Part shown: positions 11,524 to 24,300 of the stretch, piece after piece | Layout: each line of letters starts with the position of its first letter | How positions within the stretch are numbered: the stretch's first letter is position 1 | Source: Mesostigma viride | Lineage: Eukaryota; Streptophyta; Mesostigmatophyceae; Mesostigmatales; Mesostigmataceae | Assembly: GCA_009746045.1 (NCBI GenBank) | Contig: RPFO01000164.1 | Coordinates: 4,004,765-4,068,764, forward strand | Length of the DNA stretch: 64,000 nucleotides | Reading direction: 5' to 3' | The notes under the pieces: generated by a model | What the model was told of the DNA's origin: nothing | Seen by the model: the letters and a program-made list of their open reading frames with translations, nothing else | The model's database searches: none | Program-made: the position numbers and the translations under genes

Positions 11524-14500
11524 AGAAGATATGCCCCGTTTGGCTGCAAAGCTGCTTGTATGAACCCATGCGCGCCGTAATGTACCCCAAATGGAACGCT
11601 GACAGCTCATCGATCGTGCCCGTGCCAGGTGGCTTGGTTGTCATGATACACAACCCTGCGCAGCTCGCTGCCTTGCACTGCTCGGCCATCCCCAGGCTGC
11701 CCCCCATCATTTCGGCACCAGCCGCCGACTTGCAAATCATGCCAAAGTCACGGGGTTGCCATGCCGGAGACAAAGGTGGTTATACACGTATGTGTATGCA
11801 TGTGATGTGAGAAAACTATGAGGACAGCATAGGCGTACCGGGCACGGACCGCTCTGCCTAGGGGAGCCCAGTGAATCCTCCTGGAAATACGAGCAAGTGT
11901 TGGACCAGGTGCTTGCCACACAACTGTGATATCTTTTAAAGGCTCGCAGGCTGCCCCGTCGCCTTTGTGCTTGCTGTCCCTGTGTCTCATGCCGTGCAAA
12001 CAATCATAAGATCGGTTTTCTGGTGGAAGAGACCTGGGGACTTGTTCCTGCTGTAGAGTTTGGACCCCATTCCCATGCGTGGTTGTTCTCCACGCCAAGG
12101 GTACATGCATGGGCTGACAAACCCAAGGGACCTGTGCAGACTGGGAAAGAAGCGCGGCTGGCGATGGCTGGTCTCCTGATGATGACCACATTACCAACCT
12201 GGTGATGACAAGCGCTAGCCTAAGGCTCTAGCCTTCTTCAAGGCTATCTAGGGAGGAAAGGCTTCCATAGTAAAGATCTTTTAGCTTTCAGGACAGCCGG
12301 CTGGTTGTCTCATGAATGATGAAGGGTTGCTTTACGAAAGAAAGATCACGACGGCGTGGATGGTGCTTTTGTTTCATATGTGTAGTTTTGGGTCCATCCC
12401 ACAGGATTTCACATATGCAGCCATGCAGCAAGAATGGGCCATTGGGGCCCCTATAACCGGTCATGGGTTTTCTTGCACAGAAAAGCATATCAAAGGCAGG
12501 CAAGCTGAACATTTACTAGTATTTAGTTGTCTCACTTAATTTATTGCTGGGGAAATGCTACTCATTTTTCAGCCAGGGAAAGGAACGAACATTGAAAATG
12601 CATAATCTGTTTTGTGGTGGAATTCTATAACTGCAATTTCGTGCATGCTGCATACTCAATTGGGTGATTTGGCAGCGCTAAAGCGGCCACTCGATCTACC
12701 TCGTCACCTAAATTAAGCAGTGGACTACTTGCAGGGCTGGCCGCGGCTAGCTTGCAAGGGCACATGTGCATGTTGGATATAAAACTTGCATGATATGAAG
12801 GGCGCTATGCAATATTATACTACGTCGAGGCCTGCAAGCAACAAATAGTAAACTAGAATGCTGCCGAGCGCCAGGACGCGAAACACACGAAAAATTCAAC
12901 ATTATATGTGCCTGTATCAAGGAGACAACCCATATGTGCATTGTCTCCTTGTATATGTGCATGCGTGGCGTCCCGTCTTGTACGTAGGTGAGCAAATATC
13001 AAAGAGACAACCAGCGCAGGCCAGAAATCGGGAGAATCCGGACCATGGTAGCTCGAGAGAAATATGTACATTGCACATGAGCACATACGTACTCACCACC
13101 AGCTAGCCATGTACGCTACCCTATCGAAAAAATAATGGAAGGATGTTAAACCATGCATGCATGTGTGCGTGTGCACATATTCTGATGTGTGCGTGTGCAC
13201 ATATGATCGCAATGGTGCTCACCACTAGACACTCCCGGCCAGTTAGGCCCGAAATACACGCCCTGATCAAGCATGCTGTTTCCGGCCCCACCGTCTAGGT
13301 CATCTAGTCGCTCTACTCGTAAGCCAGCCATAATTTCAATTCACAAGGATACACATTTCCATCACCATTCATCTTCATCATCCTGAACGACTCGAACACG
13401 CGGACAAGATAACGGCAGGCTCGAGCTACCATGGTCCGGATTCTCCCGATTTCTGGCCTGCGCTGGTTGTCTCCTTGACATATGATCGCTACATGTGCCA
13501 TGCGCAGCACGCGCCATGTTTTTGAGGTGCCACGTGTCATATGCAGGGATGTAAAGTATGCTACCTTCAGGTTCGTACCCCGTGACTCTCCAGGGGCGGC
13601 CAGCACTCTACATGCAGCTGACACGCATGAATGAATGAACAAATGGATGCTTGGATGAATGAACGAATGTTCAATATGATGTACGCCGCATACGTCACAT
13701 CAATGAGACTATTCAGTGATTCTTGTACGCATGGCGGTCCAACGTCGTGTGACAATGATTGGCATGGTCACGTCTGGCATCCAGTTACAAACACATGCAA
13801 CGGTTTGCATGCTACATATATGAGCAAGACCGCATAACCTATATATACGTGCAATTATTTGGCTGAAGCAACCACGAGTTTGTGAAAAGGATTAAGTCAA
13901 CATCAGTCGGTTAAGACTCACCCGGTGCGCTAATCTTCTCCCCAGCGCCCAGTCAACACCCTCGCGAGGCCAGAACAACAACATTCATCGGCGCCTGAAA
14001 AAATAAGCTCCAAATGGTTTCAAGAAGGCGAATTATAAAAGGAAGAACGAAATAACAGCCATTTATTTATTTGTGGCGTTGGTTACTCCTATCATTCAGA
14101 AAATCAACTAGAGTGGGTCCATATGATGTCACCTTCCCGGGGAAAGCCATGCACATAATGTGTGCACCCAGCAAATGGTGCCCACATAGCATCTCAACAT
14201 GAAAAAATCTCCTCAATCTGCAGCATTCTCTTGGCAAGCACCTTGGCAAGACCCGTTGTCAGAGGTTTTGCCCGGCCGTCACAGCACCACCGAGCGGAGC
14301 AAACCCGCTGTCAAAGGCAACAGTGCGGCAAAGCTACGCACAAGCAGCTGTCATTCACCTTATGTATTGAGTAATACTGCTGGAGACGTTATATTTGAAG
14401 TATCTGCGAGGAGAGACGATTCTCCAGGATAGCGGGGTGGCAATAGCCAGCGGCTTATTTAATTAGGAACTCCACGGGAAACCCCGGTGGAGTACACCCG

Positions 14501-14561
14501 GTAACAGCGAGGTGGTGAAGACGCACGCCAGGCAGTTTGGTGGTACCATCAACTGCCTTCT
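11524..14561. other. Gene-free interval with repeats
   Basis: No coding exon is supported. It holds the inverted dispersed repeat copy at 12832-12880, a small palindromic stretch around 12918-12955 (AAGGAGACAA ... TTGTCTCCTT), the fold-back element at 13001-13480, and a possible retrotransposon 3' end with GAAT units at 13575-13641. Confidence 0.5.
13001..13480. mobile_element. Fold-back element with 58-bp terminal inverted repeats
   Basis: 13001-13058 (CAAAGAGACAACCAGCGCAGG onward through CCATGGTAGCTCGAG) is the near-perfect reverse complement of 13425-13480. The right part, 13199-13480, is about 90% identical to 56456-56736 and partly to 32596-32715, and single ends occur at 16988-17050 and 45241-45262. 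All ends terminate in GGTTGTCTCCTTG or its complement. It has no coding capacity, so it is probably a non-autonomous element. The class is not known. Confidence 0.6.
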
Positions 14562-15023
14562 TTATTCGGCTTTCATGTAGTTTGGAATCTTCATCCGGAG
14601 GAACACCAGGCACACTTGATAGGCAACCCCCGTGCAAACGGCACCCGAAATAGCCAACATCAGGCGGTTTCCTCTCGTCTGCGTCTTGTCCACGGATCCG
14701 TCCAAGAGGATGAGCCCAATACCGCCGAGCGTGAACAAGAATCCTGCGGATAGACCCTCGATGATGTACTGTCCGTTTATCCGGTAGGGCAAGAACGCAA
14801 CGGGCTTGACAGCACCGGTGACCGGGTCTTGAGACTGGCCAATGCCAGGGGGCTCCATAATGATATCATAGATGATTCCCGAGGAGACCAGGAAATAGGA
14901 CAGAAGCGCAATGCCGAAGATTGCCATCGGCGGAGGTGCAGAAAGACGTGGCGTGCGAATCTTCAGATGGGGTACCCGAAGAAACATGAAGGGCAGAGCC
15001 ACTAATGGTCTGATAGGATCCAT
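14562..15023 (-). CDS. OSTC: Oligosaccharyltransferase complex subunit OSTC (DC2)
   Basis: Single-exon gene, 153 residues, ATG 15023 to TGA 14562. OSTC is a small ER-membrane subunit of the STT3A oligosaccharyltransferase, which transfers the preassembled glycan to Asn during translocation. Conserved family blocks are clear: SYFLVSSGIIYDIIMEPPG, VAFLPYRINGQYIIEGLSAG, FLFTLGGIGLILLD and VFLRMKIPNY. Three hydrophobic segments (about residues 33-53, 85-107, 120-142) fit the family's three transmembrane helices, and the length is the usual about 150. There is no intron. It is divergent from gyrA and shares the upstream region 15024-15719. Confidence 0.95.
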   Translation of the reverse strand: MDPIRPLVALPFMFLRVPHLKIRTPRLSAPPPMAIFGIALLSYFLVSSGIIYDIIMEPPGIGQSQDPVTGAVKPVAFLPYRINGQYIIEGLSAGFLFTLGGIGLILLDGSVDKTQTRGNRLMLAISGAVCTGVAYQVCLVFLRMKIPNYMKAE

Positions 15024-15719
15024 TCTTGCTGATTTTATTCTTCAATGCCGGGTGCACAAACAAAGAGATAAAGCCAAGTGCAGCCGGTTCACAAGCTGCA
15101 CGAGCCAACCTCTGTCTGAAAACTACTCGTAGTAAAAAAGGAAGCAGCGCACTGCTGACTTCACCACAGGTAACCCCACTGCTTCCGATGCTGAGAAGAA
15201 GACAGCGTCAGATGCGCTCTCAATAGCGTGTCTCCCCTGCCTTTTCTATGCCAACCTGCACTGACTTCTTTCGTGCATGACTCGCAGTCTCGCACCCATC
15301 CCGCGTGCAACACCCCTGCCATGCCAGCGCCCTTCAGCCATGCCATGCCGCGCGTCCAGCGGTGCAGCTGGGCCTGCGACCGCTCGCAGAAGGCAGGCGG
15401 GATGTGAACTACGATAGTTGTACCGGAAATTTCGGCTGGCTTTGCAAAACTGGCTTCTTGACTGGGCGCAAGTTGAATTGCCTGACTTCGTACCCATTCT
15501 AAGCGTCACCTGCTCTTGCGGGGCTCCAGATTCGGTGTAGGCCGTCTTTACCGTACTTTCAACACAGAATGACTTGGGCAGCTCAGGGTGCTGCGCAGAC
15601 GGTACTCCAGTGTTACGTTGTTGTTTGTGCACGGTACACAATTCTATGGCGGACGTGAGTGTTTGTCCCCGAATGCGGCGGTAAACTGGAAGACAACTAC
15701 CAATGCAGAACAGTTAAAA
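15024..15719. promoter_or_regulatory. Divergent promoter region between OSTC and gyrA
   Basis: About 700 bp separate the OSTC start codon from the first usable gyrA ATG. No coding exon is evident. Both promoters and 5' untranslated regions must lie here; no clear core motif is seen. The right half may already be gyrA leader, because its frame stays open from 15588. Confidence 0.4.
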
Positions 15720-18318
15720 ATGTCGGGGACATTGCCCTGCCGCGCTCGGCAAGGTTCCCTTCAGACAGGAAGTATCTTGCCGGTGCGGCATAGCATGAAT
15801 GCGCCATTTGGACTGAGCCATTTATTGCGACGGTCGCGCATGATGGCATCTCCGTGGAAATTTGACGGGATGATGAGCTCCACTTTATTCTCAAAAAATA
15901 AGGAGGCGCGATGGTGTTCTAGTTTGACATGCATTCCTCGGTGGTGTGGGGTGCCCGCTCCATCCATAGCGATGCTTAATGCAACCGACAGCAGCTGTCG
16001 GTCCATGACGCCTGCCGGTCGGCATGTGTCTTCAGCGCGAACGGCGGCAACCGAATTCGCTGGCAGTGCTGGCATCAGGGCTTTCTCACGCACCGCGAGG
16101 GCCCAACCATCCCGGCCTGGTCTTTTGCGGAAGGCTGTGAAGGTCCGTGCCAGTGCCGACGGCTCTGCGCTGCCTGCCGAAGGACAAAAGCCCGCCGAAA
16201 CGGCTGTCGGTGTCATCGAAGAGACCGAGCTCGTTGACGAAATTTCGAATTCTTATCTGTCCTACGCGATGTCTGTCATAGTTGGCCGTGCGCTGCCAGA
16301 CGCACGGGACGGTCTCAAGCCTGTCCATCGACGTATCCTGTGAGTTTGTGAATGCGGTTTGTCCCCTATCATTTTTTTTTCCTAGCTGTAGTTTGACTCT
16401 CTCATAACCCATCAGGTTGTTCTAACTTGGTTGCACACGACCAGCCTTGAATCCATGATGCTGTCGGCTGGTCCTGGAAGATCTTGCCGACAGCACATGG
16501 CCTGCTGGTGGAGCTCAGCGGGTCCTGGGGCCATCTGATTCTGTCAAAATAGTTGTCATGATTTTTCCTTGGTTACGTTGTGGGCCTGGCTTCGCTGCTG
16601 CCCCTCTGGCTCGCCATCCAGGTCTGTGTTGTTTCCAGTATTGCTCCCGAATTATGTTTCCAGTATGCTACCCGCGTGATGTTTCCAGTATCATCCCAGA
16701 GTTATGTTTCCAGTGTTGTGTCCAGTATTGATCCATACGACGTCACCTAGGTTGATGCCTGTGACGTCACCTAGAGTGATGCGTACGACATCACACTGAT
16801 GCGTGTGACCATCCGCTTCCTAGTGTACTCTACTTGACTCAACTGGTCTGGTTGTTCGAGAGCCAGCCTCCTTGCTTCATGTATGTTTCCCTGTCTTAAT
16901 GTATATGCAACGAATCCAGTCAAGATGAAGCCAGTTTGCAAAACTAGCGTTCGTTCCCTTGCAAACATGACATGCCTGGCAGGTCGACATGTCATGCAGC
17001 TGGTTGTCTCCTTGATGTCTTGCAGGTCGACATGTCATGCAGCTGGTTGTCTCCTTGATGTCTTGCAGGTCGAGGATGGCCCAGAATCCATTATCCATTA
17101 CAGCATCTGCAATGTGTGGATGTGCACCTTTCCAAAACTTGGATTGCGGGCGAGCACCGCGGCTCTCTCTCCTTTTCTCCTGGCACATGCATGCACGGGG
17201 CCTCCTGCACCGCCGCATGCATTCATTCACACATTCGTGTGAATGAATCCGTATTCATTCACACATTCGTGTCGCGAGTACAATGTGGCACCTGTCGGCA
17301 CGGTATTGGGGAGCAACGGCACGGGGCCTCAACATAGCTGGTTGCCCCCACACAGCGCATCAAGGTTCTTGGGATGGAATACTTCTGGCAGCTGCACTTG
17401 TTTATGCCACACCGAGCGCTCACCAAGGCACTTGGGAACATCATAGGGCGCAAACCGGCATCCTTAATCACCTTGTAGTCACCTTAGACACCTCGTATGG
17501 AGGAGACTTGCGGTATGAGAAATCGACCCAATATGGAGCAGACTATGAAGAATATGTAGTCTGCTCCATACCAGTACTGCGGATGGCACTGGGCCTTCGT
17601 GAGCTATTTGCACCTCTGGTATTATCTATTACAGGTCATGCCTGGGTGCACTTGTCCCTTACCACCTACTTCTCATCTCTGGCTCATACCTCCATCTCCC
17701 AAGTCCCCTCGCCTCACCATGCCTTTCCCCCCTTGCCGAAATTCCCCCTTCCTCCCCACGCCCACCCGCCCCTCTCTCTGATCCTGGCAGCTTTGCGCTG
17801 GATGGCCTGGGCATGTACGCCAACAAACCGTTCAAAAAGTGCGCCCGCGTGGTGGGAGAGGTACGCTCGCTGTCCAGGGGGGTTGGTGCCCAGCAAAGCG
17901 CTGCATTGTAAAGTGCGGGGGCTTTTTTGCATGGCGGGCAGCATGGCTTCCTCCCCTGCCGAATGGAGAGGCTGCGGTTTGGTGTCCATGGTGGAAATTG
18001 TAGTATTACAATGCCCGTTTTATATTTGCTACTATGTATTTCATTTAACTATAATGATCACGCCTTCATGCATCGTCCCCCATGTTGTTGTCACACGAGT
18101 ATGCAAACCAAGGTGCGGGGCATGCGTTCGTGCGTGGTCGCTGACGTGTGAGATATGCCTTTATTGCTGCTTACACTGCTGTGTGGAGGACCCGGGGATG
18201 TAAGTACATACCCAGGGGGATGATTGCCAGGGGCGTCAGTGGCAGCATAAGGCTGTACTCGTGCACCTCCCACTATCTCATAAGTCTGATTGTGCCGCCT
18301 CCCCAACTGTCCTTTTAG

Positions 18319-18356
<38 letters not shown>

Positions 18357-21300
18357 TCCATAAAAATGCGCGCTGGAATGGGATATAAAACCTATCCCCT
18401 CAAACTGCAAGCTCCTGGGTGCATGGTTGGCTGGAGTGGTGGAGTTGCATTCATGCCCATGCACGGCTACTCCGGTGATTCTGTTCTCCACCTAAAGTCT
18501 GTCTGGGTCCCGTTGACTGATGTCATTGTGCTTGGCGGCAGGTGTTGGGAAAGTACCACCCCCACGGCGACACGGCCGTCTATGGCGCCCTGGTGCGGCT
18601 GGCGCAGGTGAGCCCGTGGGGTGGGTTATTGGTGGGCAGATTGATGTGGATATTATGCAGAGATTTACAGTAGTAGATAGATGCCTGCTGGGTAATGGGC
18701 CAGCTGTGTTAAACCGACGTGCTTGGTTGCTGGGTGGCGATTCCGCTGTATCAGGAAGTGGGTGGGTTGGTCCGCAAGCACCCGCACAAGGTCTCGTGTT
18801 GCCCTGGTGCGCGCGCACGAGAGCTAAGACATGGTAGCAGGCTTGGTAGTACGCTGCTAGGGAGCAGTGGCAGGGAAGGTTCTTGCACACGCCACCAAGC
18901 AAGGCAAGGGTGCCAGCACCAAAGGGGGGGATGGTGATCGCCCCTGCTAGCCCCCAACCAGGGTACCATCATGGTTTGTGCTTGAGTGCTTGTCATGTGG
19001 GTCTACATCCATGGATTTCGACCTGGCAGAGTCACTGTGACTACAGGAAGTTAAAGAAACACAGTGCTGTGATCGGCCGTCGAAAACAACCTGACAGTTC
19101 TGTCCAGTTGTACCTGCCTCAGTGATCTGGCTTTTGTTTCGATACTCGTCTTTGGATGTGTGTATCCCTTGAACATGGACACATTGACATGCCGCACTCT
19201 GGCATATATGTGTTTGCTGCCATCTGTGCTGGTATTGTAACCCCATTTTCGTTGGCACCAAGGCTCCACTTGATTCTGGCACCTTGGTCCCACTTTTGCC
19301 AACGCTTCCCTTATCCTGGCGAACGCGCCGCAGGACTTCTCCATGCGCGCACCCCTGATCGATGGTCACGGCAACTTTGGGTCGGTGGACGACGACCCCG
19401 CGGCTGCCATGCGGTACACCGAGTGCCGGTTGCGGTCGCTGGCAGAAGACATGCTGCTGGCGGACCTCAGCTCGGACACGGTGAGTGGCCAAACCCTCCC
19501 ACAGGTATCACCTCCCTGGAGCTACGTGCGCATAGGGACTTTGGGGTGTAGAGCTGCGGGCGACCATAGAGCCCATGTTTCAGATTTCTCGCGGCAAATT
19601 AGAGCCCTGAGTGGCTTTCACGCTCAGCTGTGCTCACGGTCAGAGTTCTGGAATGAAGGATGTGTGCATTGTAGGGGTATACCCACATTGTTCTGTCGTC
19701 AACAGCACCCTGGATTGCGAAGATGTTGGTGCGGCTGCGGCTGCCGCTTCTCGTTTTCTCATCGCATCTCAGACTGTGTCTGTTACCTCTTCCATTTTCT
19801 CTCAGACTAGCACTGGGGACAAGTGCACGCTGCCATGCCCCCGTGACTGCCATGCTGCCACTCCTGCCGTTCTGCCATGCTCCCATTACTGCCGCGCTGC
19901 CGCGCTGCTTTCCGCAGGTGCGCTTCACCAGCAGCTTTGACGGCTCTCACCAGGAGCCCAGCGTGCTCCCCGCGCGCCTGCCCAACCTGCTGCTCAACGG
20001 TTCCGAGGGCATCGCGGTGAGTCGGGGGGGCACACAGGTGCATGAGCTGCGCAGACCAAAGGGCATCGCGGAGGCTGGGGGGTACCTAAGGGGGGGGGCA
20101 CACAGGTCCATGCACGGTGGGTGAGGGGGCCCCGAGGCCATTGCAGTGAGTAGGGGCCCACACTGGTGCATGCGCGGTGTAGGTTTGAGGGCATCGCGTT
20201 GAGTGCACACAGTGCTAGAGGTCCTGTGTTCGAATCCAGCTTGGTACCAAAATGTCACAGGCGCATGGCAGTATGGATTCCGGAAGCTAGGGATCGTGAT
20301 GTGTGGGCGTGCACAAGGGTGCGGCCAATACCAAATGAACAGTGACGGGGTGCAGCATGGCATTGCCACAGATCCCGAGACATGGAGGACTTGTGCTCTG
20401 CCATGCACTCACAAGATCACATATCCTGTAATTTTGATTGCAAGCCCTTGCCTCCCATACTGGTTGGCGGTCAAGTAAGTACTCGCGAATAGGATGGACC
20501 TGGCATCACAGATATGACCAGGGCAAGTGAGAGGGCTCGGGTCTGCTAAGGTTTGGGGGGGATTCGGACTGTTCGCAGAAGCACTGACTACCACGTGCTA
20601 CTATCCCTGTCCTTCTATTTGGACTGTTAGCAGAAGCACTGACTACCACGTGCTACTATCCCTGTCCTTCTATTTGGACTGTTCGCAGAAGCACTGACTA
20701 CCACGTGCTACTATCCCTGTCCTTCTATTTGGACTGTTCGCAGAAGCACTGACTACCACGTGCTACTATCCCTGTCCTTCTATTTGGACTGTTAGCAGAA
20801 GCACTGACTACCACGTGCTACTATCCCTGTCCTTCTATTCACTTCCTACTACAGAATTGGAAGCTCGTTACTCCATTGGCTGCCTACCGCTCACGTATAT
20901 GACACTGTGCCACCTCCCCTGTGGCTTCCACCGTGGCCATCGCGGTGCATGTTTGGGCGCATGCTCCTGGCATGCCTGCCCAACCCTTGATCCATGCCCA
21001 CCCACTTCTGCCAGGTGGCGATGGCCACCAAGATCCCACCCCACAACCTGGGGGAGATCGTCAACGGCCTGTGCGCGTACATTGACAACCCAGACATATC
21101 GGTAGGTGATGGCGTACCAAGTAGGTGCTGGTGGCATACCAAGTAGATGCTGGCGTCTCTACTAGGTGTGGTAGTGTAGGGTATCCCACCGGGCAGGCAT
21201 GGCTGCCCCAAGTGGCATTGGCAAGTGCGAGCAGCCACAGGGAAGGCATCGTCCACAGCGCCGCCCAAGGCTTGACTTGAACATTGACTTCCAACTACTT

Positions 21301-24300
21301 AGCCGACAAGCTGGTTCACGGGTGCATGCAGTAGACCAGAGCCAGGTCAGTTGCTGTTTGCAGCGTTTTGAATGTTCGCCTGTTCTTCTTCTAAACTCCA
21401 GTTGTGGTGGGCCTTGCCACCTGGCGCGCTCACAGGTGCCGGAGCTGATGGAGCACATCAAGGCGCCCGATTTCCCCACGGGGGGCCACATCATCGGCCT
21501 GGATGGGTGAGTGCATTGTGGAGCATTTTTCAGTCGCGGGCATTGTACCATGCCCCATCCCCTTGCAGACGCGCAATCCCATCCTTTTCGCTGCCTGTGC
21601 TTGCGAGCACCCATGCGCTGACTATCTGCTGTTGTGAGGAACACTCACCAAAGGATGAGGATAATCACAAACACGGTGAGGCCCTTGTTGCTTTCCAGAG
21701 TTGGTGGCCACCGGGGCCTTGTGCAAGCACCTCGTTGATCCTGTGTTAGTTGTGTGGAACCCAGCGCTAGTGTTGCCAATGACAACCTAGGCTAATGGAG
21801 TGGAACCCAGTGACCTTGGGTTTCCCCGTTACCTTGCAAAGCTGTCGGCTGGGGTGGCAGCCTGCTGACGAGTAGGCTGGCGGGGTTACCACTGCCCAGG
21901 GTGGTTTTTCCCGTTGTTCTTCGGCAGGGTAGTGTAGCGGCTTTACTCTCTGAGTTGACCTGGCAGGGGATGGCTACCATGCTTTTATGACGTTGCACTT
22001 GGAAACTGCGAGCTGATTTCTACTAGAGCGCATATACCTGGGATTTCCCTGGTTTCGGTGGCACTAGCATGCTGTGGATGCACGGCGAGGTAACTGGGAC
22101 GGGTTTCCCGCCAGCACACCGTTGTTGTCAGTAGCAGCACTAGCATGGAGGTAACTGGGACGGGGTTCCCGCCAGCACACCGTTGTTGTCAGTAGCAGCA
22201 CTAGCATGGGGCTCCATGCCACGAGCATAGGAGCAACGAGTTGGATTCACAAGCCTTCTCGTTGTCACTAGTTGCTGGGAGCTGTCAGGATCTGCTGCCT
22301 GACACCCTAACTTGATGAGAGTTTCCATGATCTGGCACGCTGGTGATGCCTGCGCCACCGTGCGTGACGATGCGGTTATGGGCATGCGTGTGTATAGGGC
22401 ATTCATTTACTTACATAATCCTTTTGCGTATAGTTATGGGCATGCGTGTGTATAGGGTATTCATTTACTTATACAGTCCTTTTGCGTATAGTTATGGGCA
22501 TGCGTGTGTATAGGGCATTCATTTACTTATATAATCCTTTTGCGTATAGTTAAGGGCATGCGTGTGTATAGGGCATTGATATACTTATATAATCCTTTTG
22601 CGTATAGTTATGGGCATGCGTGTGTATAGGGCATTCATTTACTTATATAATCCTTTTGCGTATAGTTATGGGCATGCGTGTGTATATGGAATTCATTTAC
22701 TTATATGCTACTAATCCTTTTGCGTATAGTGCCCTCGGGATGAATCAGTCCTTACCCCGATTATTCTTCAGTGTCCCAAGAGCACAGCGTCCTTCACTTG
22801 TATGGTTATGCTCGCATGGTCTGCATCCCCCTGCTCTATTTGCCTACCCACATGCTCTGGGATGTTCCTTAGCTCTATTTGCCTATCCACATGTTACTTC
22901 TCGTATCACATGCTCTATGCTACTGTAGCCAAATGGCAGTCTGTGGCCCCTCCTCGGGTCATGCGGTCCATGCCCCGCGTCCTCTGCTTCACTGTGGTCC
23001 TCCTATTCCCCTACGCCTGCCTGACCGTGTAATCCCTGCCCCCCCCCCCTTCCCCCCCCCCCCCCTGCCCCCTTCAACCCCAGCGTGCTGGAGGCGTACA
23101 AGACGGGCCACGGCAGCTTCACGCTGCGCGGCAAGGCCCACGTGGAGAAGTCCGTCTCGCGGCCGTCGGTCGTCATCACAGAGGTGGGTGCTGTGGACAA
23201 GGCCATGAGATCGAATAATATTCAGTTTGTCATTATCACAGGAGGTGGGTGCGGTGAACATGACATTGTGATGTAGTAAAAAAATTAATTCGTCATCATT
23301 CCAACGGTGCGTGCATGGAGAAGACAGTTTGGTGTGTTTAAGGGACACATCGGTCGTCATTACAGAAGGTGCGCGATGGACAAGACAGTTTGATGTACAA
23401 TAGTTCGATGTGTGCATCAAGTCGGTCGTCATCCCAGCGGGGCATGCATTGAAGAGAATTGAGGTACTAAAGTCGGTCGTCATCACGGAGGCGCGCCGTG
23501 GGCAATGCGATGTAATATGTTATTTTGTGATCACAGAGTTCCGGGGACAAAAAGATGCCACAAAACCAGTGGTCATCACAGGGAGCGCATGTCGTGAGCA
23601 ATGTCATGTCATCATGCCCGCGCCTTGGCAAACGTTTCCATGCATCGTATTCTGCCGTGATATTCATCAATACGCTCTTTCATCAGCTTCATGGTAGTTA
23701 GTATCGGGCATTGTGTCACGACATTCTTTTACGAGTACTTGGTCGCGTTGGATTCCCCCCTTGCTACAAGTGCCATCAGCCATCCATTCCACCACTCGGT
23801 GCAATGCCGTTACACCCCTCGGAATCTGCTCGCCGTCCCGTTGCTGCTGTTTGCCAGCGTCACACTAGGCACTCGCTCTAATTATTCAAGGGTGTCGCTA
23901 GGTGTCAACTCCGTGCTATACGTTCTCTGCCTCATGTACCAGCTCCCCTACCAAGTCAACAAGGCGGAGCTGGTCGAGCGGTTGGCACAGCTGGCAAATG
24001 ACAAGGTGCTGGAGGGGGTGCATGACATCCGCGACGAGAGCGACCGGCAGGGCATCCGCATCGTCATGGAGGTAAGGCTGGCTGCCGTAACCATCACCCC
24101 GGCGTTGACAGATGCCAGAGCAGGGCATGCGCATTGTACTGGAGGTAAGGCTGGCTGTTGTAACCATACCCTGGTGTTGACAGATGCTAGAGCAGGGCAT
24201 CCTCATCGCCATGGAGGTAAGGCTGGCTGTTGTAAACATCACCCCAACGTTGACAGATACCAGAGCAGGGCATCCACATGGTGATGGAGGTGAGGACGCC

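Noticed and set aside
18261-18611. Frame including VCVCVCV
   Set aside because: A (TG)n artefact that runs into gyrA exon 3 out of frame.
22378-22733. Regular repeats resembling a CRISPR array (also 20565-20838 and 32724-33362)
   Set aside because: Units are contiguous without unique spacers, lie in introns of a eukaryotic gene, and no cas genes are present.
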